Position numbers and translations under genes: made by a program. A stretch of 64,000 bases of DNA, from the NCBI GenBank assembly GCA_021399445.1, contig JAJTUQ010000019.1:62001-126000 (forward strand). Reading direction: 5' to 3'. The DNA is from Xylogone sp. PMI_703. Its lineage: Eukaryota; Ascomycota; Leotiomycetes. Below the pieces are notes generated by a model. The model saw only the letters and a program-made list of their open reading frames with translations. It made no database searches and was not told where the DNA came from. Below are positions 24,959 to 36,413 of this stretch, in pieces (the first letter of the stretch is position 1; every line of letters starts with the position of its first letter).

Positions 24959-26337
24959 ATGGCAGGTCCCAAATTCCAAGGATGGCTTGGCAAGGCGGCA
25001 GAGTCTGTCAACGGCCAAATGGAATGGGGTGAATTCGAGCCCAAGAAATGGACCGAAGATGATGTCGATATCGAAATTTCTCACTGCGGGATCTGTGGCA
25101 GTGATATTCACAGTACGTCTATCTACTTTACACCAGAATTTGCCGGGCTCTTATGACGAGAATTTGTCGCATACAAGTCTTAGTACAGAAGACAAGGACG
25201 TTGGTCCGACAAAGCAACCGGACAGTCTTTTCGATTAGCCAAAGAAAGATACAATAGCTAACTGGTCACCACACATATAGCTCTCCGGTCCGGTTGGGGA
25301 GAAACACTATATCGTAAGTCTGAGTCCCCTGGATTGCGCTCTTGAAGGGCTCACTAACCACATCCAGCTTGCGTCGTTGGCCACGAGATTGTTGGCAAAG
25401 CCATTCGCGTTGGGAAAAATGTAAAGCACATCAAAATTGGCGATCGCGTTGGGGTGGGTGCACAAGCGCGTTCGTGCTTGCAGCCAACGTGCCCAGACTG
25501 CAGTAACAATCGAGAAAATTACTGCACCGTCGACGACGCAAATACCTATGGGTCTGTTCTTCCCAACGACGAAGGCATATCGTACGGTGGTTACGCGGAT
25601 TACAACCGATCGAACGGCCGTTTTGTCTTCCAGATACCCGAAGGACTCGAATCAGTGGACGCGGCACCCATGCTCTGTGCAGGTATCACTCTATTCTCAC
25701 CCCTTCGTCAATATGGATGCGGACCCGGGAAAACAGTGGGCATTGCTGGTGTTGGAGGCCTGGGGCACTTTGGTATACTCTTCGCCAAAGCACTAGGTGC
25801 CGATAGTGTTGTTGGGATTTCGAGGAAGGCCGAAAAGAAGGCTGATGTGCTGAAGCTCGGTGCGGACCAGTACATCGCGACAGATGATGATGAGGACTGG
25901 GCGGCCAAGAATCAATGGTCTCTGGACCTCATCGTCTGCACCGTTTCAAGCGAAAAAATGCCACTAGGAGGCTATCTGAGGCTCCTGAAGACACAAGGCA
26001 CCTTCATCCAAGTTGGGTAAGTGCAGTGTGCCTTTTTCTTTTTCTTTTCTTTTTGTAAAACATTGACCACTCATAAATAACCAGGGCACCAGATGGAGGC
26101 AAGCTCCCCCCTGTTAATATTTTTGATCTCCAAGCCAAAGGCCTCAAGGTTGGCGGTAGCGGCATCGGCTCGCCAGCGGAGATCCAAGAGATGCTCCAGC
26201 TTGCGGCCGACAAGAATATTAAGCCTTGGGTCCAGGAGCGGCCTCTTGCAAATGCCAATCAGGCCATCATAGACATGGCTGCTGGAAAAGCAAGATTTAG
26301 ATACGTGCTTTTGAATCAGAGTTTTGGTAAACATTGA
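24959..26337 (+). CDS. Zinc-dependent NADP(H) alcohol dehydrogenase (Adh6/cinnamyl type)
   Basis: Exons 24959-25112, 25281-25313, 25368-26016 and 26085-26337; 362 residues, normal for medium-chain dehydrogenases. It should reduce aldehydes to alcohols (or the reverse) in the cytosol. Catalytic zinc ligands are visible: Cys46 in CGICGSDIH and His68-Glu69 in VVGHEIVG. The structural zinc site is CLQPTCPDCSNNRENYC with four Cys. The Rossmann dinucleotide motif is GVGGLGHFGILFAKALGAD, followed by ISRKAEKK, consistent with NADPH preference. Exon 2 is just 33 nt, yet encodes the conserved TLRSGWGETLY link. All junctions keep phase. It lies 1.4 kb from, and divergent to, the bZIP gene. A tailoring role in the nearby cluster is possible but unproven. 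Confidence 0.9.
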
Positions 26338-27120
26338 ATTACATATCTAGCTTAGACGTAACTAGAAAAGAGGGATCTAATGTAAAACATATAAAGCAGT
26401 AAAAAGAATTTCATTGATGATCAATTTTCTAGATTGACTTAAACCTTTAATATCTGTTTTCGTTTTCTAAAATAAGTATGAAGACGAAATTCAAGCAGGA
26501 TGTTAACTAGGACATTTATTCTAGGGACGACATTCTCCTAGAATCTGCCGTCCTAGGCCTATCCAGGTCTTAGGATTCTTGTTGTAGTCTGGCTGGTATA
26601 TCTTTAAAATACTTTAATATGTAGACAAGATAAGATTATAAAGTAAAAATAAGGTTTTCTTGAACTGTAAACAATTTATTTGTCACGACCTAAGGTTGAC
26701 AGCCGAAATCTACTAGTAGAATTGTACTTTTACAAGCCGGCACAAAGTTTATAAGAGTAACCCTTGCACAAACCCTCGATAAACAGCCTTCCTTTAATCC
26801 GGTCTTGGTTTTCTCCAGAATATGTTTCAGCTGTCGGCGTTAGATATTACTCCAATATTTCCTTACGTGTTATGCTTATTCATATTGATATTCCTTTTTA
26901 TACAGGGTGTTTCAGACATACTATGCTCATTAGTATTAATATTCATTTTTATGCAGAATGTTTCGGACCGGTAACAATTAATATCCTATATTTTCTTCCT
27001 TTCACTGTTAGAGACCTTCTTTTATGTTAATGATGTGATTTTATATTCCTGTGATAAGCCCTACTTATAATAATCCTGATAAGTCCTTCCCTTATTTCAC
27101 CTACTGATTCTCACTCTCGA
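26338..27120. repeat. AT-rich stretch with a 51-bp imperfect tandem duplication
   Basis: Non-coding. Bases 26871-26921 and 26922-26972 are two diverged copies of one 51-bp unit (TATGCTTATTCATATTGATA versus TATGCTCATTAGTATTAATA at the start). At 26681 the sequence TGTCACGACC resembles the 5' end of fungal Ty3/gypsy LTRs, but no matching 3' end, target duplication or second LTR was found. The stretch leads directly into the Helitron relic and may be part of its 5' region. Confidence 0.5.
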
Positions 27121-27123
27121 CCT

Positions 27124-28860
27124 TCTAACCTACAAGATGAACCGATCCTAGGGCTGGGGAGCAGTATCGGGACGAGTTGGCTATAAGGATTGAACAGCAA
27201 CGCTCAAAGATTCGAGCTCTTGGTTTGCGGCTGAAGAGCGCAGGCGAGCTGATGAACTTCGTATCCAAGAACAGGCTCGAAGGGCAGGGTCTAGAAGGCA
27301 GGAGTTACGCCAACAACGGCTTCTTGCATCGATAAGTACAGACGATAAACGTGTACTCTTCTACCAACAAGAAGAACAGCGTCGTAAGGATAGGTAGGTG
27401 CGGGACAAATCGACTGTGCAAGCTCTATTACGTTATAGGACTGCCACCAAGGCGAAGAAGGCTCAGGAGGCCGAGGAGCGTAGATCGGCGAAGGTTAAAG
27501 AAAGGGAGCAGAAACGGGCATTACGCGACCAACGGGATCAGCAGCGCCGAATAGAGAGACAAAGACGGGACGAGGCGGCTGCGTAAGATCGATTACGTCG
27601 AAAAGCAATCGCGGAGGCTAGGAGAGCTCAGGACGCAGAGAACATTAGACTGATAGTAGAGTAGCAGAGGCTGGTAAGACACACAGAGCAGGAAAGCAAG
27701 CAACTACTACGTGACTAAGAAGATCAACTCAGGCTAGACCGACAGGCGCGAGACGGGGCTTATATGCAGGTTCTTTTACGCCATGAGGCTGCTGCTAAGG
27801 CGAAGAAGGCTCAGGAGTCAGAAGAGCAAAAGCTTGCAAGGCTTCGCGAGAGGGAGCTAATTGTAGAAGAGCGTATGCTAGCTAGACTCAGAAAAGGAGC
27901 AGAAACAGGCGTTTCATATTCAACAAGCCGAACAACATGGAAAAGAGAGGCAGGGCCAGGACAAGGCCGCTATGTTAGGACGCCTGAGGCTTACGAGGGT
28001 TGAAATTGATGAGAGACAAGCTGCTAGGAGTATACAGGACGACCAGCGTCGTGAGAATAAAAAACAGCGAGATAAAGCTAGACTCCAGGCTCTTAAACGT
28101 CATAAAGCTGCCATCCCAGCCCAAAAGGCTTAGGAGAAATCGCTCACAGAAAGACGTGTCGTTACCTTTGATGGCGTGCTTCCATCTTTCCTAGAAGGAG
28201 TATCAACATATGAAGCAAGCTTCAATTGATTTCCTGGAGAATATTACTCCTTCTGTTCAAATAAAGTGTATGAAGGCTTATCAAAGTACTCTTTCGGATG
28301 CTTCCGGATGTCTACCATGTGGACTTTGTGGAGTGTTGCTCCAAGAGGGAAAGTCAATAAACATCGGTCTTCAGGATGATAACCTAAAATACTTCCTTCA
28401 AAGGACAAAGGCAGCTTCTGACTGTTGTGCTATCAAGGATAACGTAATCAGCCTGTGTACTGCCTATAACTTGGCGGTCGCGAAGCGTGCCATACCTCTC
28501 CTTTCGGCTGGTAACTTTGCCAACTGCCTATTCTGTCAAGACTACCCAGAGGTTCTAAAGGATCTCAATGCTGTCAAGGAGGCTTTCATAACACGGGCAC
28601 ATGTTATTAGAATATTCTTAAAACTCACGTCAGGTGCTAAAAAGGATATTTAGTTACAGAGGAAGTCGCGGTCATTCTATCGCCGTGAGACAAAGACCCA
28701 AGTAAACTTCTGAAAATCTTATTAACTAGGAGATTATAAGATCACACGACCATTACCATCAGCTAGGATCGTGAGACACTGCCATCAGAAGAGGATCTTA
28801 CAAGTTTTTGGCCTCCAGGATGGTGCTGTCGGACTCGACCCGAACCCTGTTAGTTTGGCT
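27124..28860 (+). pseudogene. Decayed Helitron replicase/helicase gene (N-terminal part)
   Basis: A plus-strand reading of about 1.7 kb, broken by stops and frameshifts. The first kilobase encodes repeated Arg/Glu/Gln-rich coiled-coil blocks, with two near-identical copies around KAKKAQEAEERRSAK (27446) and KAKKAQESEEQKLAR (27794). Residues from 28210 to 28653 are open. They contain CGLCGVLLQEGKSINIGL, KYFLQRTKAASDCCAIKDN and LSAGNFANCLFCQDYPEVLK, a cysteine-rich region I recognise from the N-terminal part of fungal Helitron RepHel proteins (DUF6570-like). Weaker homology (ETLPSEEDL) continues to about 28850. The Rep HUH and Pif1 helicase domains are absent, so the element is immobile. Ends are approximate. 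Confidence 0.72.
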
Positions 28861-29129
28861 GTACGGTACAGTACAAAGGTAGCAGTATCATTCATTTCTC
28901 CTAATAGTACCCATGAGGCCGATCGAAGATGTACCAAGTGGGTCACAATTTTCCGCAGAGCCTTACGCCATGCGAATGACTTTTATTAACGTTGTCTGCA
29001 GGTCCCACAACGAGCTCAAAAGGCTAGAAGCCCCATACATGATGGTTGCCTACCTAGGTATATAAAGCAATGGTTATTCTAAAGGTCAAGTTGCGTTTAT
29101 ATCTTTTATCTGTCAGCACATGTACAATC
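28861..29129. promoter_or_regulatory. Promoter side of the alpha/beta hydrolase gene
   Basis: About 270 bp between the Helitron relic and the hydrolase start, with a GTACGGTACAGTAC palindrome at 28861. The in-frame ATG at 29070 lies inside this stretch and is an alternative start. Confidence 0.4.
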
Positions 29130-30146
29130 ATGAGATTTCGCGCTCTTTCTTCTCTTTTAGTTATGCCATGGCTGACCACTGCTCTCCTAAAGAGTAATAC
29201 AGAAGCACTTCCGCAACTAGCGCCCCTCCTGTATGCGAATACATCAACTCTGAGAGTGGCTTATTATGAGGCTGGACACTCAACAGGAAGAGCGGTTATT
29301 CTTGTTCATGGTTTTCCATATTCGATTGACGCCTACGCATCTGTCGTGCCTATCCTTGTACAGCACGGCCACCGAGTCATTGTACCTTATATGCGTGGCT
29401 ATGGGGAGACCACTTTTCTCCATCCTAGCACATATCGCAGTGCGGAGCAAGCGGCACTTGGATCGGATATAATTGATTTGATGGATGCATTGGATATTGA
29501 TAAGGCTATTGTTGCTGGATATGACTGGGGGACTGTGGCTGTGAACGTTGCCGCTGCCCTTTGGCCCTCTCGATGTATTGGAATGGTAGCAGCAAACAGC
29601 TACCTGATTCAGAATCGTGATACAGCCTGGAATCCTCTAGACCCTGATTCTGAGGCTCTCAGATGGTATTATTATGCCTTTCTGACTCCCCGTGGGGCCG
29701 CTGGGCTTGCGTCTAACCCCAAGGAATGGGCCCAAGTCCTGTGGCAAAAAAACTCGATAGGGTGGAATTTTACGGAGGAGTATCTTGACCTCACAGCTCG
29801 AGCGTTTGACAATCCGGATTACGTTGATATTGTCCTCAACTTTTATCGAAACAGGCTTTTATATGCTCCTGGAGCTGCTCAATACGCTTATCTAGCAGCT
29901 AAACTAGACAAACTACCGCCTATTACTGTCCCTTCGGTGACCATGGATCCGTCTGACAGTGTCATTTTCCCTGCTACAAACGGCTCGGCTACATCCAAAT
30001 ATTTTACCGCGCGCCGCTGTCATCATATAATACCTGGAGTGGGTGAAAATGTTCCATATCAAGCACCGCAGGTATTTGCTAGGGCTATTTTGGAAGTAGA
30101 TGCTCTTGTGAATAGCCATCAGTATATGTGTCCTGAACGTCTGTGA
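29130..30146 (+). CDS. Secreted alpha/beta hydrolase, epoxide-hydrolase-like, catalytic His missing
   Basis: Single exon, 338 residues from the ATG at 29130. That start places a signal peptide first (MRFRALSSLLVMPWLTTALL); an ATG at 29070 would give 358. The fold is the epoxide hydrolase/haloalkane dehalogenase class. The oxyanion motif VHGFP (His60) and nucleophile elbow AGYDWG (Asp132) are present, and a cap region is rich in aromatic residues. The acid position is probably in MDPSDSVIFP. Near the C-terminus the family normally has a G-x-G-H-N motif carrying the catalytic His; here it reads GVGENVPYQAP, with Glu306 (GAA) in the His place. The reading frame is otherwise intact. The protein could be catalytically dead, use a different mechanism, or be at an early stage of decay. 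Family assignment is firm; activity is doubtful. Confidence 0.85.
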   Translation: MRFRALSSLLVMPWLTTALLKSNTEALPQLAPLLYANTSTLRVAYYEAGHSTGRAVILVHGFPYSIDAYASVVPILVQHGHRVIVPYMRGYGETTFLHPSTYRSAEQAALGSDIIDLMDALDIDKAIVAGYDWGTVAVNVAAALWPSRCIGMVAANSYLIQNRDTAWNPLDPDSEALRWYYYAFLTPRGAAGLASNPKEWAQVLWQKNSIGWNFTEEYLDLTARAFDNPDYVDIVLNFYRNRLLYAPGAAQYAYLAAKLDKLPPITVPSVTMDPSDSVIFPATNGSATSKYFTARRCHHIIPGVGENVPYQAPQVFARAILEVDALVNSHQYMCPERL

Positions 30147-30868
30147 TATTGATCTTAGTCGGATATAGCTAGAAACAGAGTTGATCATTTGAGATAGGTA
30201 ACCTAAAAAAGTCTACTTGTGCTCCAGAGTTTAAACCATTTCTCAGGATGTTTAGGTGTATATATAATGGTTGCTTTTAATTTTGTACAAATGTAATATA
30301 TCATGTTATCTAAGTTTTAGACTCAAGAATTATGCTATTGATTAATAGCTACGTTACTCGTCATAAAATAGAAGCAGCAAAAGTTAAGTAGTGACGTAAC
30401 TGTATGGCTAAATAGTTAACGGGTGGGCCACTTACTCATGTATTCGCTAATCCCGCAAGCATAGTTAGAAGATCTAGTTTTAGATTCGTCGCCACGCCAA
30501 ATCTCAAGGGGTCAATAACTCAATGTATGGAGCACGCATTACAATCTTCTACACCAGCAGCTCTTAATCTTCCATATCCGGTTAGCATGGTGTAGTCCCG
30601 GTTCAAGTACAAACTATGCATAAATAATACACGCATTTTCTGCTAAAGGGTGTACTATAACTTAACGGCGAAGTGACTCGTTAATATCCTTATACTAATC
30701 TTCCGATAAAATTTCTCCGCTCTGAAGCCAAACTATAAATATCAGGATCAAGTGTACATCATGCGTCACCGTTGTTATTCGTAATATTTCTCTTTTGAGC
30801 TTAAGCAATAATTTCCAGCTGCTTGCTACTTGATGTAAAAATTGTACCATTGATTATTTTTGTTACTT
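30147..30868. other. Intergenic, no gene recognised
   Basis: 720 bp of AT-rich sequence between the convergent 3' ends of the hydrolase and receptor genes. No supported feature. Confidence 0.5.
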
Positions 30869-32551
30869 TTAATCGAAGCTTTTTAGGTAGGGTGGGCAAT
30901 CCACTAACTCCACATCTGACGCATCAGCCCGTTTAGTACGGTAAATCTTTACTTCTGTGGACTTGGAAATCCCTCCAAATGACTGGATGTTACTAGAGTT
31001 CGCCGGACGTTTGGAGCCATTGAAATATGAGCTTTCGTCACTACGGTCATATCCTGTCCGGTTGGCCTCGCTAGGTGACCACATTCTACTAAGGACTGCG
31101 TGTATGAAAGGCATGCAGGCAACGATTATGAAGAGATCTGCCTCAATCAAACACCAGTAGATAGTAGGGGTATTATCATCTGCGGTCCAAGTAAGCAACT
31201 TTTCATGCCATCTTCGGGTTAAGTGAGACATACATGTTGGATTTGAGGTATTAGCAAACTGTACCAAGGAGCGTAGTCGGGCGCAGCTAACACCGGTGAT
31301 GCTAAGGGAAAGTGTGTTAGCATGAGACTAAAAGATAACAGTCAAGGAATTATTTATTAGGTTGGCTTACACAAAGCCGACGCAGAACATAGACATAATG
31401 CGGATCTTCTTCTGCAAAGACATGTGTAGTTTTGCAAGCATAGGCAGAGGAAGACACAGAATAACCAGGTCAACGCCGATCTCAATGCCACCACGAATAA
31501 AGCTAAATAAATTCATATCAATAACGCTGTCAGCAACCATATTGCCTTTCCAGCCATCCCAAAAATATTTTATTGGCCAGACTGAGAAAATCATGCAGAA
31601 CATATTTGCAAGTCCGAAGGTAGCAACAAATACCATGAAACACTTGACGAAGACCAAAACCTTTTGGTCCATCATGATACGCAGGTAAAAGGCAAGGATG
31701 GAAACCTGGCAGAATGCCTCAGTGATCATATAAAAGGGGTAGGCCCCATAGAGGGCCTGCACTAATTATCAGTTCTGATACAATAGATTGATGCTGTAGC
31801 TTACTCGAAGACTGTCAGTAATTTGTACAGGAGTTAAACCCCAAATATCTGTTCCAAATCCGTGCCTAACAGCTAAACGAAGATTTAACCAGTGTTCGTT
31901 TCGTATCATTTGTGAGCAACCAACCTATGAAACAGGGAACTGTCATAGCGATAGAGGATAACTAAAACTTGTTAGTGGTTAATATTGTGGCAAAAAAATT
32001 ATGGAGGATTTCATACACCTGCCAGACCAGCCAAAAAGTCATCCCAGCCTAGGTCTACTCTTGCAGAAATGTGACGATCTATCAGACGCATAAGGACCAT
32101 GGCCCAAGCCGTGGCGCCAAAGGATGAGGCTATTCCAGCCAGTACAGCACCCTGACTGCGTACTGGGACACCGCACGCTGCGTAAGTCTGTTTGGTACTC
32201 TCTATGAAACAGTATTAGGCAGTGTTCGACGCTTGTGATAGATTAACGAAGGCTGCATGCTCACATACGCAGGGTCTCAACAACAGTACAGTTGCCCACG
32301 CTGCATGCTGCAACAGCGTGGATGAATGGCTTGTCTAGGCAAAGACAGCTGAAGTCGGTGGATGAGCAAGTCGTAGTGGGCAAAGTAGCCTCGAAGCATT
32401 GTGCCTCAAATAATAAGTTAGTTCTCATCTAGATCTCCAAAATGAAAGAGGAGCTCACAGCACAGCGGGGCAATTCACTCAAAAAATGCTTCTGAGCGAG
32501 ACAAGTGGTTCGTAATAAGATCATCCATGATACAATGATATGGAGAAGCAT
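30869..32551 (-). CDS. PTH11-type seven-helix receptor with N-terminal CFEM domain
   Basis: Eight exons: 32551-32459, 32404-32269, 32201-32017, 31961-31925, 31872-31805, 31756-31371, 31301-31234, 31179-30869; 427 residues with phase kept throughout. A signal peptide is followed by an eight-cysteine CFEM domain: LPRCAAQCFE, TTTCSSTDFSCLC, VAACSVGNC and YAACGVPV. Next come seven hydrophobic helices of the fungal rhodopsin-like/PTH11 family, including WAMVLMRLIDRH, VDLGWDDFLAGLAG, AMTVPCFI, HGFGTDIWGL, ILAFYLRIM, CARLRSLVQFAN and YDNTPTIYWCLIEADLF. A cytosolic tail of about 85 residues is Ser-rich. Such receptors sit in the plasma membrane and are linked to surface or host sensing; ligands are mostly unknown. 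It is divergent from the P450 gene (1.4 kb apart). The first three exons are too short to show as open frames and rest on splice logic plus the CFEM cysteine pattern. Confidence 0.87.
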
Positions 32552-33980
32552 CGTTCTAGCTATAATCGTAGATGATAGAGCGACGACAAAGTGTGCACAT
32601 ATTGGAGAGGCGATTGATGGATATATGGGCCCGGCCTAGTATGTGCTTTAAGGGGCTTTCCAGCGGAATACTGTACGATGGATGCAAGTATAAATGTTGG
32701 TAGTGGACCTCGAGAGGGCTGAAAAGACAATCTTGTACCACTACAAGCACATATTACAGGGGATGTAGCAGGGTTAAAAATCATCAAACGAGATGAGTGA
32801 ACGGCCATTTAATACCCTGACAGTTGCCCTTGCGGCACTAATTTTGGCACTTTAACAAGATAAGGCTGGCTTGAAACACGAGGATATTCTTATTAATCCC
32901 AAGATTATACAAACAACAATTGGAATAAGCTATTTGCCGCATAGTTCTAGAGCCAGATATGTACTAAGCTTGCTACTCATCGTGAGAAATGTCGACATGC
33001 ATGCTCTACGCCCCACCACGACGCAAACCGGCAAGGTTTTATCTTGCCAAAGGAGGCCTCGAAAGTCCTATTAGCGGTGCATTTAAGGAATCTCTCATTG
33101 GTCCACCGGTGGTAACTGATATGCTCCTCGATCTATTGACTGACTTGTTATATTTGTTTGCCAGGTAGAGCACCAGCAATTGTTGATAGATTATGGTCAC
33201 CAAATGGAGTCTGATGGTGCTAGCGAGGCGTGAGCGTTGCGGTAGGAGATGCCCTGCCACATCTGGACAGCCCACGAAACACGAGGGACAAAGAAAGCTG
33301 GGACTAGTACGTTTGTAGCACAAGATCAGCCGGTTTCCACTGCACATCCAGAAAAGCCGACGGGCACCACGGACCCCGTATGTTACATTAAGAATGATAG
33401 CACACAATATCAAGGACCATATTTCTTTCTCTAAGTCTTTCCTCTTCTCTTCTTTCATCGAGGAGATCTCCTCACTTTGGCACCGGGATCTTCTTGTAGC
33501 TACCGCTCGTGCGGAGCAGTCGATGGGCTTAGGGGCAGCATTGAGCTAGTGGACCGCGCAGCCATTCCCTGGGTACGTGGCGGCGGTCTCCCCGCGGCCC
33601 GAATAAGCACCCTAAAATAGCCTAAAATAACCTGCCAGGTTTAATGCTGTATTTGCTCTAACTAGCTGGTTACACCAAAAAAAAGGGAGCAACAATACCG
33701 TAAAGTACACTATTGTCGGTAAGCCGAAGACCAGCCTCTGTGGGAATAGATAATCTGGCCAAGGCTGGTCCTCTCTCTCCGTTATCTACCCCTGGGCACC
33801 TTTCCTCGCTTTCCTAGCCTGTTTAATTGTGGGCCGCGGTAAATCAGTTGATCTCCCTTAATTGAGAGCCGAATCCGTCCATGGTCGTGCTATACGCTCG
33901 TGGTGAGGTCGCTCGCTCCTCTACTTTTCTTTGTCTATTCTCGCGCTACTTGAGCTTGGAAATCAGTCTCTCACCTCAGA
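32552..33980. promoter_or_regulatory. Divergent intergenic region, PTH11 receptor / P450
   Basis: 1.4 kb without a supported gene. It includes a small CCTAAAATAGCCTAAAATAA tandem at about 33610 and must contain promoters for both flanking genes. No specific binding site was identified. Confidence 0.45.
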
Positions 33981-35898
33981 ATGGTTGTTTGGTCACCTCC
34001 CCTCGCTATCTCCATCTCCTGTGGTGTCCTTGCCCTATACGTGATCAGTCGACTGTTGCGAGGTAAAAGAGATGGCCGACCACTGCCTCCGGGTCCCAAA
34101 GGCCTCCCAGTCCTTGGTAACATCAATGACCTGCCCAAGCCTGGCCAGCCGGAATGGCTACACTGGCTACAGCACAAGGAACTCTATGGTGCGTGTTTGC
34201 AATGGCAATTTTATAGTGTTCAGTAGAGACAGTAGCTAAAGGTAGGCCACAATCTGTAGGCCCCATCAGTTCGGTCACAGTCCTCGGACAAACCATGATC
34301 ATCATCACCGACCCTGAAGTGGCTTTTGAGCTCATGAGAGACCGATCGGCAATCTACTCTTCACGACCAAGTCAGATCTTCAGTGGTGAAATGTATGCTC
34401 AGGCCAGTCATAGCTCTTACAAAACTGCTCACCTAGTACTTAGTGTCGGGTGGAAATATGCAACTGCCATGAGCCCTTATAATGAGACATGGAAAATCCA
34501 TCGGAAGAATATTGCCAAAGTTGCCAGTACCAATACTTCTGTCACCATGTTCGATCAGGTCCAGGAGGCTGAGTCGGTACACTTTCTGCTAAACGTTTTG
34601 GATTCACCGAATGATCTGTTTGATCATATCCGCAAGTAAGTCGGTGTGACCGATATCACATCAAGGATCGTGTCAATCTGACTACTGGACACAGAGAAGC
34701 AGGGAGTGTTATTTTAAAGATCACTTACGGTTACACTGCTGAATCCCATGGCCGAGATCCCTTCGTCGACTTAGCCGGCGCAGCCATGAAGGACTTTGCC
34801 GAAGCCACAGTTCCAGGCAAGTGGATGGTGGACATCATGCCTTTCTGTAAGTTGCACAATCCAAACACCGTCGTACTCCTAACGGAATTGAGTGAGACAT
34901 CTTCCAGATGGATTTCTAGGCACAGCATTCAAGGGCGTTGGTCGTCGAATGGCCAAGAATTTAGGGCAGTGTGTCAACCAACCGTACGAATTTGTCAAGC
35001 AACAAATGCGTGAGAAGAGACATAAGACCTCTTTCCTATCTCAGGCTATTGAAAATATTGGCACGGATTCGGAGATGGAGACTGTGCACAAGTGGTCGGC
35101 CCTTTCACTGTTTACTGGTGGAGCTGATACGGTAGTATATCCATGTCCAATGTAATGAAGGCTCTGCTAACCATCTTATTGACTGTGTCCTCCTTGATGA
35201 CATTCTTTCTCGCCATGAGTGTGTTCCCTGAGGTGCAGAAGGAAGCCCAAGAAGAACTCGACCGCGTCATAGGGAGCCACCGAATTCCTGTTAGCACGGA
35301 TCGCGAGAATCTTCCATACATCATGGCGGTTATGAAGGAGACACATCGTTGGCATCCTGTTGCGCCTATGGGTTTACCTCACGCTAGCACCGCAGAAGAC
35401 ACCTACCGAAACTATAGGATTCCCAAGGGCGCAATCTTGTTTCCTAATACTTGGTATACTGATTGAAGATGTCGGAGACACAGCCACTGACAAAAATACA
35501 GGTGGTTCACCCACGATCCTGCTGTCTATGCCGACCCTATGACCTTTCGTCCTAACCGCTTTCTCGAAAGCCCAAACCACAAACCAGAACCTGACCCTCG
35601 TAACTTCATATTCGGCTTCGGTCGTCGCATCTGCCCAGGCCGTTACGTCGCTGACAACGCACTCTTCATCACCATTGCACAGACACTTGCAGTGTTCAAG
35701 ATTGAGAAGCTTGTTGAGAATGGTAAAGTTGTGGAGCCGGAGATAAGGTTTGAGCCTGGTATGGTCAGTCACCCGGTACCATATCGTATATCAATCAAGC
35801 CGAGATCAAGAGCACATGTAGAGCTGATCAAGGCTGCGGAGCATGAGTACCCATGGGAAGAGAGTGATGCGAAGGCATTAGAGAATGTGAAGTGGTAA
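33981..35898 (+). CDS. Cytochrome P450 monooxygenase (one intron lacks an AG acceptor)
   Basis: Expected exons: 33981-34188, 34260-34392, 34444-34635, 34695-34846, 34893-35131, 35182-35453, 35502-35898, summing to 530 residues. N-terminal membrane anchor, then LPPGPKGLPVLGN. The I-helix motif FTGGADT ends exon 5. The ExxR motif is ETHRWHP, the PERF-type motif is FRPNRF, and the heme loop is FGFGRRICPG with Cys443 as the thiolate ligand. It should hydroxylate or otherwise oxidise a small molecule at the ER with a reductase partner. Problem: the intron 35132-35181 that must be removed between GGADT and TVSS starts GT but ends TTG, not AG. Reading through meets a stop (TAA at 35153). So the gene may be inactivated, or a non-canonical junction is used. 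It is neighbour to, and convergent with, the NRPS. Confidence 0.8.
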
Positions 35899-36413
35899 TG
35901 TACCTGCATAATTTGATGTATGATCAATTTACCATGAGACGAGAATGATGAACTTATTGTGATAAAATTATATAAATAATAATTCCAAATTTAATGTTAT
36001 TCAATATCCTGAAATATAGAAGACATTTATAACAATATCTGATAACTACTACTTTCTAGCATAATTATTATTATAAGGACAAGGACTTTATTATTAAGTC
36101 TTTTTTCTGTCTGAAAAACAAATTAGATAACATTTATAAGATAAAAAATAACTAAGTCAACTTTACTCCTTTAAGATTATTTTTCTATATATATACATAT
36201 AAACTCTTTTATAGTTTTTAGCTCTTTGTACAAAATTCTCATAATTAAACATATTATACTTATAACCTTTTTGTTGAATTGTTATACTGGTAGTAATATC
36301 TAAAGGGTTTATGTTAAGCTAATAAAATCATTAATGAGTTAGTAATATACGAATTTTCGAGATTGAATAAGGAAGGTATTTATCTAATTGTTATCAGAAC
36401 TGTATATTCAAAT
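35899..36413. other. Short AT-rich gap between convergent P450 and NRPS
   Basis: About 515 bp of very AT-rich sequence with poly-T/A runs, holding the two 3' ends. No gene. Confidence 0.55.

Noticed and set aside
26681..27132. Solo LTR beginning TGTCACGACC
   Set aside because: Only the 5' end resembles a fungal LTR; no target duplication or convincing 3' end was found.
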